A model generated the notes under the pieces. It had not been told where the DNA came from. It was given only the letters and a program-made list of their open reading frames with translations, and ran no database searches. Below, in pieces: positions 32,601-41,048 of a stretch of DNA of 64,000 nucleotides (within the stretch, counting starts at the first letter, position 1; the number at the start of each line of letters is the position of its first letter). Source of the DNA: Craspedostauros australis (Eukaryota > Bacillariophyta > Bacillariophyceae > Mastogloiales > Achnanthaceae); assembly GCA_026770025.1 (NCBI GenBank), contig JAMXDE010000004.1:1426001-1490000 (forward strand), written 5' to 3'. Position numbers and translations under genes: made by a program.

Positions 32601-33766
32601 GCGGTTCGAAGGACGCAAAGAATCGACAGAGTGGCATGCGGAAAAGTTCGAGTCAGCGTGTGTCGTTGGGGTCCTTTCTTTTGGACAATGATGTTGAGCA
32701 GGATCACAACAGTGGCAACCGTAGCGTAGGCAATTACAGCATGGGTGCACGCAGCGCGCCCATGATGGTCCGCTCGAAGGCATCTCTCGCAGACGCCGCA
32801 GCCACCGTCGTTGGTTCTGGTCGAAGCGTTTCGGGCCAGTCGAGAGCCGGACGCAAGAACCGCGCGCAGATGATGCGACGTGCCAAGTCCATATCAGGAT
32901 TGGCAGATACCCCAGCACAAGGCGGTTCTCGATCCAATCCACGCAGTCAGTATAGGCGCTCCAAGTCGATCTCAGGACTCGATACCAGTACCAGCAGCGG
33001 GCGTGGCAATAGCGGCAGCGACAGCCGTAGTGAAAACAATCGCAGCGCGCGACAGCGAACACGCAGCACCAGCCCTGGCCGCAATCGTCGTGAACGATCG
33101 AGATCACGATCCAACACGTCCATGAGCGAGAGAGGCAACGATGCTTCGAGCCATCGCCATGGCAGCAGCAAATCGCTCGGCAAACCGAATCCATCAAAAC
33201 GCGGTACATCTGTGGACGGGTTGAAACGAAAACAGAAATCGTCGCCGTCGCTGGGGGCCTTCTTTCACGAGGAGCAACCACCCAAGGACGAAACGGGATT
33301 ATCCTCCTCATCGTCGCATGATCGCAGCGTCAACAGCATGCCCGCCGATGTGCGCGCTCTGGATCGCTCTGATTCCGGCGGCATCAAGCGCCGCGGACGA
33401 CGACCCACCGACGATCGATGGAATGCAACATCATCCAACAGCAATGCCGGCAGCAACAACAGCCACAGCGATAAGTCAACGAAGAAACGAGAGCCAGTGC
33501 GTGGTGTGAGCAAGGACGATTCTTTCCTGGATCCGAGAAGGCGGTTGAACCCAACGCGATTGCAAAACAAGCTGAATGCCTTTGATGCCGATTTCTTTGG
33601 TGGAATTGACGAAGAAGAAGACCCCAATGCAGTGGCCGTCTCCGACGACGCGTCGTTTTCTTCCGTCGATGATGATTCCGTCGCAGCAGAGAATCGGGCC
33701 CGAAAACTACCCATCAAGCACCACAGCGGCGACCTGGAACGACTTTTCGCACAAAAGAAACAGTGA
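29687..33766 (+). CDS. 1359-residue Ser/Arg-rich protein with three PEWTxSFNTxNT repeats
   Basis: No intron. The acidic N-terminus (MEMYDEEVDLNGSSMSLVQV) is followed by a His/Asp-rich part, then Arg/Ser-rich blocks (about 285-460). Three clear tandem repeats spaced about 40 residues follow: PPEWTESFNTLNTFFSKK (near 495), PPEWTTSFNTINTIFSKK (near 535) and the divergent PLEWTTSAKTLENMF (near 575). Downstream are two RRAKSISGL/RRSKSISGL motifs, long Lys runs (KKKKKLKPKT) and more RS blocks. The C-terminus (RLQNKLNAFDADFFGGIDEEEDP...LERLFAQKK) looks ordered. No known domain is recognised. The repeats are the most informative part and may be a short binding motif. Confidence 0.75.
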   Translation: MEMYDEEVDLNGSSMSLVQVLNDVDLTEHSEMLAPSHHPGHANTNDNHDHDDRNYDHDYGMDASLSQEEGETDLEYDEGAGTQSASKRQMRSKHHQSSTSFNSSSPSFYQEEEDEEDEISLPGNDADHHSSHGEERPLSSRIMQRPSSKSREAEPTSPTQSMSSSTSPDASVSPGESQDVLLDAPSKSSSSHQTSQHGPPKAPQRMPSMQVGVKSSLGSKGGNDSKLAKRLQAAIEEPLIINNTNFDEALIDANQPQTADKHPLSPSPQRASDRNEEATPSKRRGTLPRTPIHHHHHRRHRGSSHSRPRRRSRSTSRERRRRLSLQSVDNIINGTVVPGDANDSRKDDGTLRSRSKSSSGRRRGSATGSRGDSSRRDARRSRRTRPSARSSTDESQRRTPSTSRRQRSRSGNGRLRRRSVNDDNNPSRRRTSRSARRRVTSRRPARKAGPVPPEIFSDNLEPAEQHESEEEDADTIHDLPTPTNEQPAERKKGFQRHPPEWTESFNTLNTFFSKKLKSKKEESAGGRKEPSTRKPPEWTTSFNTINTIFSKKVKEQGGQDKQTPPDKDDAKMDRKPLEWTTSAKTLENMFQHRRQKKKKAKEVDPLNVTSHEEQDHIISEAFPTNDPIAGDDASWRSEEQQPPHSSAAVKRRTSVASRYTNGDMSPTRRGHQDDATARSNSGFASPTSKIRMSVKPRRQHSARDVLSSSNHELRRRDYHDGDDAIDDDAGSAHISNRHRSTAITSFRTPQPTRRKLSVSAMLESSKWTPGDSSLLVSKPSTERSDRRSRDASVQGRRARSRSRDLSIGASSAHGGVYQSSRIRGDRCSRFDNRSTLSRFYNEKRTKSVKKGKKKKGAVAKDGTSKKKKKLKPKTSDAEEKKANTNDSVGDAIKTKKTKASGAKKKTVKKKKAKKPIVEGLPAPPDLDDDTPPDAQDATPEKAAKSSDDDRTRSSHARRRSHSRSRSRSRSRSGSKDAKNRQSGMRKSSSQRVSLGSFLLDNDVEQDHNSGNRSVGNYSMGARSAPMMVRSKASLADAAATVVGSGRSVSGQSRAGRKNRAQMMRRAKSISGLADTPAQGGSRSNPRSQYRRSKSISGLDTSTSSGRGNSGSDSRSENNRSARQRTRSTSPGRNRRERSRSRSNTSMSERGNDASSHRHGSSKSLGKPNPSKRGTSVDGLKRKQKSSPSLGAFFHEEQPPKDETGLSSSSSHDRSVNSMPADVRALDRSDSGGIKRRGRRPTDDRWNATSSNSNAGSNNSHSDKSTKKREPVRGVSKDDSFLDPRRRLNPTRLQNKLNAFDADFFGGIDEEEDPNAVAVSDDASFSSVDDDSVAAENRARKLPIKHHSGDLERLFAQKKQ

Positions 33767-34078
33767 GAAAGCATTTGTACCTTGACGGGCCGTCGTACAA
33801 TGGCAAGGACTGGCAACTGTCATGTAACACACTCACATTCATAATGAATAAAGGAATGAATATACTGCAGAGTGGAGTGGAGGACGTACGCACACTACGC
33901 TCAAATGCGTGCGGATACTTGTACGCGTACTCGGGCATGCCACCTAATTTTTCCGCATAATTTTCTATATTATTATATTATATGATACTCTATAATGTGA
34001 GACTTGTAGGCAACGAGAAAGAGCCAACGACGTTCTCTGGAACCATCCCTATGACACGTACGAGGACGCATTATCACC
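33767..34078. other. Convergent 3' spacer
   Basis: 312 bp between the ends of the plus-strand repeat protein gene and the minus-strand BTB-like gene. An AT-rich stretch (about 33953-34002, TATTATATTATATGATAC) may contain polyadenylation signals. Confidence 0.45.
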
Positions 34079-35446
34079 TCAAAACACGCCCTTCGGATAC
34101 GCCAGATCGTGCAGCTCGAAGTTGGTGATGGGCACATTCGGCGTTGCCTCCGGATGGACGAGGTAATCCAGAATAGTTGACATGTCCTGGAGCGTCTTCA
34201 CAGCGAAGTATGCATTGGAGGCAAACGAAACTCCAAGCGTGTGCTTCTCGCAGAGACAGACACCTTTGATCAACCCTTCCAGTATGTGCGGTTTGGGTGC
34301 CGTGATACGGAGTGAGCAGCGATGATCGTCCGGATTAGTGCTCTTGATGAGGGAGAGCACGTATCGCAATTCCTTCAGGGTGCCCATCACAGTGAATGCG
34401 AAGGAAGAGTTGGAACCGTTCAAGTAGTATCCCAAGCTGGTGCCTTGATGGAGCTGGACGCGCACGGTTGTGCCCTTTTCGATGGATTCCTTGAAATGCT
34501 TGAAGGCAGAAAATCCTGGGCCTTCGGCGAATCGGATGCTGAACTTCTGGTTGGTGAAGACCTTTGTGGAGGAAGTGGTCTTATGCTGGAAGGCATCTCG
34601 TAGTTGCAGAATTGCAGGAGCCAACTTCTGTGGCAGGCACCTGCAGCTGAGTTGGCGCAATCTGTATAGTGGCTCCGGGACTGACTGAGCGAGGAGACGC
34701 GCGACGAGATCAAGAGTTGACTCTATTCCAGGAACGGGTTTCTTCGCAGTCAAAATAGCGTCATTCTCATGGATGAGGATGTTGCAATCAATCAGGCGGA
34801 ACCAGGCCCTCTCGTCGATTCGGCACTTTGTCTCCAGTCTCCACGCAAACCAGTCTTCGGCCTTGGTGACACAATTGGTGACTTTCGTCAGCTGTTCCTC
34901 ACTCAGTGCAATGCCAGCGGCGCTCACGAGATTTGGTGGGAAGAAGCTGACTTCCTCCTGGATCTGGTGGAACGCATCCTGCAGATTTATTGCCGTCGCT
35001 ATGGTCGAAAGTGGAGTCGGAGCGCCGTCATCCTCCTTAGCAGAGAGGACTCCAACAACCGCCGCTGCAGTTGCCATGTCCCAATCAGGTTTTTGGAGAA
35101 CACGCTCTTGCGATTCCTTCATCCCGTGACGGAACATGATGCGGAAGTACTCACAGGATTCGAAGATCATGCGGCACTTCTCGCTGGAGACTTCGAAACT
35201 ACCATCGTGGCATTGGATGATGAAGCTCTGCTCTTCCTCCTCCATCTCCCTGTCCTCGTTCATGGTGCTCATCAGGATTCTCTTCTCAAGTTCGTCCATC
35301 TCGGAGCGGATCAGCACAACGGTCCAAACTATGGATAGTCGCCGGATCACGCGGCGCGATGCGATCAAACCAACCCACACGGCGAGTTTGCCACGAGGAT
35401 GGGGCGAGTCCACGAAAGAATAGGACTCAGCAACGTTTGTCGCCAT
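34079..35446 (-). CDS. BTB/POZ-like domain protein
   Basis: 455 residues from the ATG at 35446; the frame extends upstream without an ATG. Residues about 75-150 (FIIQCHDGSFEVSSEKCRMIFESCEYFRIMFRHGMKESQERV, then D...AAVVGVLSAKE) follow the BTB/POZ pattern: a buried strand, DG.F.V, a leucine-rich helix, S.YF..MF and ES. The rest is an undefined alpha/beta region with no Kelch or MATH repeats. BTB proteins usually dimerise or adapt substrates to cullin-3 ligases, but nothing here shows a partner. A later Met (MDELEKRIL, about residue 50) could be the real start, since the first 49 residues are atypical. Confidence 0.6.
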   Translation of the reverse strand: MATNVAESYSFVDSPHPRGKLAVWVGLIASRRVIRRLSIVWTVVLIRSEMDELEKRILMSTMNEDREMEEEEQSFIIQCHDGSFEVSSEKCRMIFESCEYFRIMFRHGMKESQERVLQKPDWDMATAAAVVGVLSAKEDDGAPTPLSTIATAINLQDAFHQIQEEVSFFPPNLVSAAGIALSEEQLTKVTNCVTKAEDWFAWRLETKCRIDERAWFRLIDCNILIHENDAILTAKKPVPGIESTLDLVARLLAQSVPEPLYRLRQLSCRCLPQKLAPAILQLRDAFQHKTTSSTKVFTNQKFSIRFAEGPGFSAFKHFKESIEKGTTVRVQLHQGTSLGYYLNGSNSSFAFTVMGTLKELRYVLSLIKSTNPDDHRCSLRITAPKPHILEGLIKGVCLCEKHTLGVSFASNAYFAVKTLQDMSTILDYLVHPEATPNVPITNFELHDLAYPKGVF

Positions 35447-36222
35447 CGCCGCTATTTCTTCACCCACAACACCCAATTCTGTGAGAGATCAGGGTTGCAG
35501 CAAAACTTGACTCCAGCATGGGTTGGGTGGGTGACGACCCATTTCTTCGTCATGCAATCCAAGAGCAACCCACGGCAGTTTGTTGTGCGAACTATCCGCA
35601 CTTGAGCTTGTACACGTACTCACACATACCGTGAGGTACTCTTACAAGTACTGGACTTGGCATCACACGCCACGAGCGAACCCACACCGCCACGACTAGT
35701 CATGCGTATTGGTAGACCGTCCACGGCAATGAAATTTTGAACCGTGCCCACAATCCACTCCCACCCCAGTTTGTTGTGTCGATGCTCCCCAACAGCCTAA
35801 GGCAAAATACCATTCCAATGAGGAAATGAGGCTGTGACTACCCGTATCATGCTGGCGCATTCAACGTCAGTCGCTCGGCGGACATGCACTGCGGCAACAG
35901 CCGCACTCAAGAAACCATCCCTGCTTCGATGCATGAGAGAAGGATCCGAAGATGTAAACAAGGTGGCAGGAAGGTGCCCGACACTTTGGCCCACGCTATG
36001 ACCATGAGTGCGATTGCTGTAGTAGTGTCAAAGTAGTAGCAACGTCGGAGCAAACAATGATAACCGCATCGGGTTTGGTAGATCCTTGAGTGATGTCCAC
36101 ACACACACAGATCGTTCTGGATGTGAGCGGACGCCATTCATCAACTTCCTGTTGCCCAATATTTCATCCATTCAGCGTTTCCTCACGAGATACGCTTCCT
36201 TGACTATCCTCCTCTCGGTGCT
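35447..36222. other. Intergenic spacer
   Basis: 776 bp between the BTB-like gene start and the 3' end of the LRR gene. No gene or clear motif is seen. It should contain the BTB-gene promoter. Confidence 0.5.
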
Positions 36223-36671
36223 TCAAAAGCAGTCATCGCAGCATGTGCACGCCACCCTCCCACTGCTCCCACAATCGGACGAAAGAAACGAGAACCTCGC
36301 TGCCGCTCCATCGACATTGCAGACAGAAGTGTCAAGATCCCCAGTCAACGTTGGGTTGTCATGGAGTTCTAGTTGGGTCAGACTTGGCATGCTCGCAACT
36401 TCTGGAGGCATCTCGCCCGTAAACTGATTTCCGTCCAAAGACAGACCTTCCAACATCGGCAAATTTGCGAGTTGGGTGGGGATGGCTTGCGAAAGTGAGT
36501 TGCGCGACAACCGGAGATCCGTGAGTGCCTGCAGGCCTCCAATCTCTGCTGGAATGGTGCCGGTGAGACCTGTCCCGATCTGGTCACTATTCCCGGTTAG
36601 TACCAGCCTAGCAAGATTGACTGACTCGCCGATGAAGGTGGGAATGAACCCCTTGAGATTGCATTCATGGC
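36223..36671 (-). other. LRR gene exon 4 with Cys-rich C-terminus
   Basis: The acceptor CCTTGCAG|GC is good, but the open LRR frame (HECNLKGFIPTFIGESVNLA, GTIPAEIGGLQALTDLRL) needs phase 1 while exon 3 ends in phase 0. Either a small extra exon in 36672-37383 is missed or a 1-nt change has broken the gene. The frame ends VACTCCDDCF and a stop, as expected for the family's C-terminal Cys cap. Confidence 0.6.
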
Positions 36672-37383
36672 CTGCAAGGCAGTGTGGTACCCAGTATGGT
36701 AGGCGGCATATATACCACGGTATGAAGAACAACGTAGATATGTTATTGTTTGTTTGATTGTGTTGCAGTTAGGCGTGCGCATGCGCGGGTGCAACAATAT
36801 GGCACAGCAGAGGAAGCGATTCGAGCGTGAGAACAGAAGACCTGGATATGACGGAACACGTTGCAGTTGATACAGCGAGAGACCATACGACTGCAGGGAT
36901 GACAAAGGTGTGCATTTACATACTTGAGCATGGAACTTTCCTGTTGTTCGGCATCAACACGATTCGCAGGCGCACATCCTTTGGTTCTCTTGAACTTACA
37001 CATAACTATTTCCAACGCTCTTCCGCGCCCCTCGCGAAAGAATTCATCCACGGCCAGTGTAAGGTTGTTGTTGTCGTCCTCGTGTTGCTGTTGTGTTACG
37101 ATTCAATCATTGCAAGTTGTAACCATCAGAACCACCATGATATGCGGGCGGGTCAACAAGTGAGTGAATTAATTGCAGAGTAGGATATGATCGAATGGTC
37201 AGAATACTCTCGCTGGATCCGGCACAGTATATCCCTCTTCATGTATGGCATGGAATGATATGGTGTGATCTATAATAGATCCATCATCTATGTCTCTTCA
37301 CGCCCCCATCCTCTCATTTCCGCTGCACAAATATCACACAAAGTACACACGTGAAGCATCGAGCACGTGTCGCAAAGTCTTAC

Positions 37384-37748
37384 CAATTCGATGAATGTGA
37401 GGGTCTCGGTGGCCAAAGGGAATGTGGGTGCATCACCTGTCAGCCTGTTGACTGTGGCGTGGAATCTGGCAATCGTTGGGAGGGAGTTGAGCTCCGTTGG
37501 AATGGTACCAGTCAACATATTATTGGCCATGTCCAACTGTCTCAGCGTCATCAGATCCCCGATCTCCGAAGGGATGGGTCCAGTGAGTTGATTGTTGTAC
37601 ATGCTGATCAACCTCAGCGATGATAACCCTCCAAGTTCAGATGGGATGCGGCCGCCGATATTGGACTCGCTGACACTGAAGATCTCAAGTTTGTTGAATC
37701 GTGCGATGGCCTCCGGTGGGATGCTGCCAGAGAATCCACAGCAAGCGC
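37384..37748 (-). other. LRR gene exon 3
   Basis: The acceptor ACGAAAAG|GCGC is phase 1, matching exon 2. It encodes several LRRs (GFSGSIPPEAIARFNKLEIF, GRIPSELGGLSSLRLISMYN, GPIPSEIGDLMTLRQLDM) and ends ...LTFIEL at donor GTAAGA in phase 0. The polypyrimidine tract before the acceptor is weak. Confidence 0.7.
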
Positions 37749-38117
37749 CTTTTCGTTTCCAGTGCACAATGCACTCATGAGCAGGCACGCATGAAGCATG
37801 TAGAATGCAAAGTAATATCCGCGGTGATAGCCACATCCACGCACATACAGCGAGATGACGGTAGATCAAAGGAGGAAGATAAACGGGAAGAAGGATTCGC
37901 AGCGAGGTTTATGCGAAGAAGTGCACAGTTTCACAACCAACCAAACAGTGAGTGAATGAGTGAGCGATTGAGTGAAATGGAGTAGTGTTGAATGTCATCA
38001 CCATCTCCTGTTGCATTTGTGCTGTCGAACAAGTGAGAAGTACAGAATACGACTAGTAGGAGAAGTGCAGGCATGCAATGCTCCAACATTGTGACATCAC
38101 GCGAGCACAGCACTTAC

Positions 38118-38202
38118 AGTAAAATAGTTGGAGGTTGGTACCGTTGATGGAGTTCAATACTGCCTCGATGTCACCAGAGATCTTGCCGCATTGGTTTGCC
38201 TC
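38118..38202 (-). other. LRR gene exon 2 (85 bp)
   Basis: It encodes EANQCGKISGDIEAVLNSIN... and completes the repeat begun in exon 1 (LEELDL + EANQ). Donor is ACT|GTAAGT, phase 1. The frame continues leftwards out of the intron with a signal-peptide-like stretch, which is intron sequence. Confidence 0.75.
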
Positions 38203-38335
38203 CTGGAGAGAGTATTCGAGTGGTACAACAACATGCCATGGTGCCGTGTTGTGTAGGATAGGAGGAGGCATGGTATCAGTGTGAAGAGCAATGGTTGGGC
38301 TTGCTTGGGTGAGTACGAATGTCAAGAGTAGCATG

Positions 38336-38348
38336 AACACACGATGCC
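38336..38348 (+). repeat. LINE target-site duplication, left copy
   Basis: AACACACGATGCC, identical to 54713-54725. The bases outside the two copies differ, as expected for host flanks. Confidence 0.9.
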
Positions 38349-38435
38349 CATAGATTCGGAATTCCGACAAACCAAACCAAAGAAAAATAAAAACTAATTA
38401 ATCCCCTAACACAACACAAACAACAGCAAAGCAAA

Positions 38436-41048
38436 ATGACTTCGAACAACCAACCCAACACGAGCCATCGCGAAGAGACCGAACCCGAGGTAGCACCAAC
38501 TTTGAAGCCTCCGCCCAAGGAGCCCAACAAACCCCCAGCCAAAGGAAGTATAGATGCAAGCAACCAACACCGAGCCCAAAGACAAGCAAAAAGAGCGATC
38601 CCGTACGACGGCGGAATGGAGGAGGACGATCCAGATGACGTGTCCATCACATACAGGCCCCGATCCAATACATTCAAGACAGCAGCCAACAAGACAGGCG
38701 TCGAAGTAGAGCCATTCGAGAAAGCCACCGGCGACGGATCCATCGACAGAGCCGCAAAGGCAGCATGGAGAGCAAGAGCGATATGGTACAATAAAGACGA
38801 AGCAACCGCAGATCGAGAGAATCCAACAACCAAGCAATGGGAACACTTTTTCAGAGACCTGGCTGACGGCAGAGTAACCGCTTTCGGGCCAATCACACTG
38901 CCCAACAAAGACCCCACGAGAATGCGCCTCCTACAGTTCGTGCTAAACGTGGCATCCACCAACCCGCACGAAGTGTTCCGCGCCCATCTCAACAGCAACG
39001 GCACAGTGAAAAGCGCCAGAGCAGTCAAAGTCTGGAAAGCGGCTAACCGAGTCCTCGGATCCAACTACGATCTGGGAGCAGCACCTGCCGAAGACGCAGA
39101 CGACAACGAGACAGGCATGGAAGGGCTGACATTACACACCAACGAGGACTCCCCTACCAACCCCAACGAATCGAAAGGACCAGCAGCGGCGTCAATGCCA
39201 ACACATCTGAACACAGAATCGCTCAGCACCGATAGTGACTCATACACCAGCAGACAGCCAACAAAAAGGACCAGATTCAAATCACCGAGACACACCACGA
39301 ACTCGCACCAGGTCAGCCAACAAAGCGGAGGAAGCTCACAGTCCACAGGGTCAGCGCAAGGCAGCGACACGTCCACAGACTCAGGCGTCACCAACACCCG
39401 ACAAAGCAAGAACCGCCAACCACCAACGACAACAAGGACAGACGACCACTCAGTCAGCTCCGACGAGGAGTCCAACACATCGCAAACGAAGATAGCGCCG
39501 CCAAGACATGAGTTCACCACCCGGTTCACCATCAAACTCAATGTTGACCGAACAGAGGAAGACACGACGGCAGCAGTCCGAGACCGCATCCGACGTTGGT
39601 TTAGACAAGTCCGGCGAATTGACCCGTCTGCGGTGATCCTGCCATGGAGAGAGTCCAGCAACACAGGACCACACATTGCACACTCCGGGCAGATCCCAGA
39701 AAGGATGGACGAACTCCGAACCTTCTTCCCTGGACTTCGAGCCCCTTCAGGAGCAACAGGAATCACCTACGCCAAAGTGCGCATCACTACCAGAGAGAAC
39801 CCATTTGACATCACGGCCGACAGGAACTCAGAACTCAACGCCTACTACTACAACGAGCACGAGGGGTTATACGAAGCTCAACTCCAGGACGCAGAGGAAG
39901 TCAAAGAAATCGGATTCCTGCTGTACTCCGGAGGCTTCACCGACGTCGACGGCACGGTTGACATCATCAACAGGAACCTCCGCCGCAACAACAGCGAAGT
40001 CCGAGTGGGAGGCAAGATCAAGAACATCGTTCAGGTCAGCACAGAAACCAGAGAGAAGTACAGAGAAGGCAAGAGGCACTGGACGGTGCAACCATGGAGG
40101 GCGGTCAAACTCGAAGTCGAGCGGTCGCAAGCATACAATGCAGTCACCGCGGTCGCCAACCTGTTCAACACCAGAGAAGAACGCCCAGGAGCCACCAACT
40201 TCAGATTCCTGCCCGACAAAAAATACGAGCAGATGTCACGGAAAAAGGCCGAATTCAGAGAGGGACTGGTGGCCAAACACCAAGCCATACTGTCAGTGAT
40301 CGAATATTCCGACGCCGATGGTGTGATCCACCTCGACAAAAAGGTCAAAGGTCGCGACAACAAGTCCATCACACTCAGAAAGCTAATCCTCAGAGAGACC
40401 AACGACAAAGGCAAGCGAATCTTTCACAGCGTGGACCGCGCAAGAGGCACCGATGACCAAGTAGTGGCACACTCTTTTCCCGAATATCAAGAGGAAGCCA
40501 AGCATTCCATGAGCCTGCTGCCAGCAATCGCACGTCACAAAGTGGGGGAGAAGGCCGAGAAATGGTTCAGTCCGGAGGTGTGGATCGCCAGCCTCAACAT
40601 CGTGCACGACCCGGCCACAAACGATTACACATCTCCAGACGTCCACAACCTCGAAGACATCGCCGACGAAGAATTCCCCGCCAGTGTGATTATCACCAAC
40701 ATCCCTGACATGATGCCCACCACCCACCGACCGGCAGCTCTCGACAACAGAAGCATCTTCAACCCAAACTCGACAATTGGCACAACCAATCGGTCAATCG
40801 ACTCAGCGTACACAGCAGCTCCCAGGCAAGAGACCGACAACCAACAGACGGAGACCGAGCAGACAGAACGAGCTCCCCATCACGACTCTGCCAGCCCCGA
40901 AGGGATACTCCGCACAGGATCCGACACAAGGTACAGCCAACAGCAATCCTGGGAAGCCCAGCTGCTCGCACAGGTCCAAGCACTCAGAAGGGAACTCGGC
41001 AAACCCAACGGCGACCCTCCGCAGCCCAATGGAGGACAGTCACCATGA
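38436..41048 (+). CDS. LINE ORF1 protein
   Basis: 870 residues, starting in a good context (GCAAAATGAC). The Pro/Lys-rich N-terminus is followed by a possible helical domain (about 100-210: RAAKAAWRARAIWY, HFFRDLADGRVTAFGPITLP) and a long Ser/Thr/Gln-rich linker. A well-ordered region of about 300 residues begins near 365 (FTTRFTIKLNVDRTEEDTTA, SAVILPWRES, ITYAKVRITTRENPFDI). There is no CCHC knuckle, RRM or esterase motif that I recognise, so the RNA-binding role is assumed only from its position. The C-terminus is Gln/Pro-rich. The stop codon shares bases with the ORF2 start. Confidence 0.88.
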   Translation: MTSNNQPNTSHREETEPEVAPTLKPPPKEPNKPPAKGSIDASNQHRAQRQAKRAIPYDGGMEEDDPDDVSITYRPRSNTFKTAANKTGVEVEPFEKATGDGSIDRAAKAAWRARAIWYNKDEATADRENPTTKQWEHFFRDLADGRVTAFGPITLPNKDPTRMRLLQFVLNVASTNPHEVFRAHLNSNGTVKSARAVKVWKAANRVLGSNYDLGAAPAEDADDNETGMEGLTLHTNEDSPTNPNESKGPAAASMPTHLNTESLSTDSDSYTSRQPTKRTRFKSPRHTTNSHQVSQQSGGSSQSTGSAQGSDTSTDSGVTNTRQSKNRQPPTTTRTDDHSVSSDEESNTSQTKIAPPRHEFTTRFTIKLNVDRTEEDTTAAVRDRIRRWFRQVRRIDPSAVILPWRESSNTGPHIAHSGQIPERMDELRTFFPGLRAPSGATGITYAKVRITTRENPFDITADRNSELNAYYYNEHEGLYEAQLQDAEEVKEIGFLLYSGGFTDVDGTVDIINRNLRRNNSEVRVGGKIKNIVQVSTETREKYREGKRHWTVQPWRAVKLEVERSQAYNAVTAVANLFNTREERPGATNFRFLPDKKYEQMSRKKAEFREGLVAKHQAILSVIEYSDADGVIHLDKKVKGRDNKSITLRKLILRETNDKGKRIFHSVDRARGTDDQVVAHSFPEYQEEAKHSMSLLPAIARHKVGEKAEKWFSPEVWIASLNIVHDPATNDYTSPDVHNLEDIADEEFPASVIITNIPDMMPTTHRPAALDNRSIFNPNSTIGTTNRSIDSAYTAAPRQETDNQQTETEQTERAPHHDSASPEGILRTGSDTRYSQQQSWEAQLLAQVQALRRELGKPNGDPPQPNGGQSP

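Noticed and set aside
38053..38370. Minus-strand ORF with an apparent signal peptide (MLLLTFVLTQASPTIA) as the start of a separate secreted LRR protein
   Set aside because: A CTCTCCAG acceptor at 38203 joins in phase to the donor at 54832 and completes an LRR. The signal-like part is intron sequence, and its first bases lie inside the LINE/target duplication.
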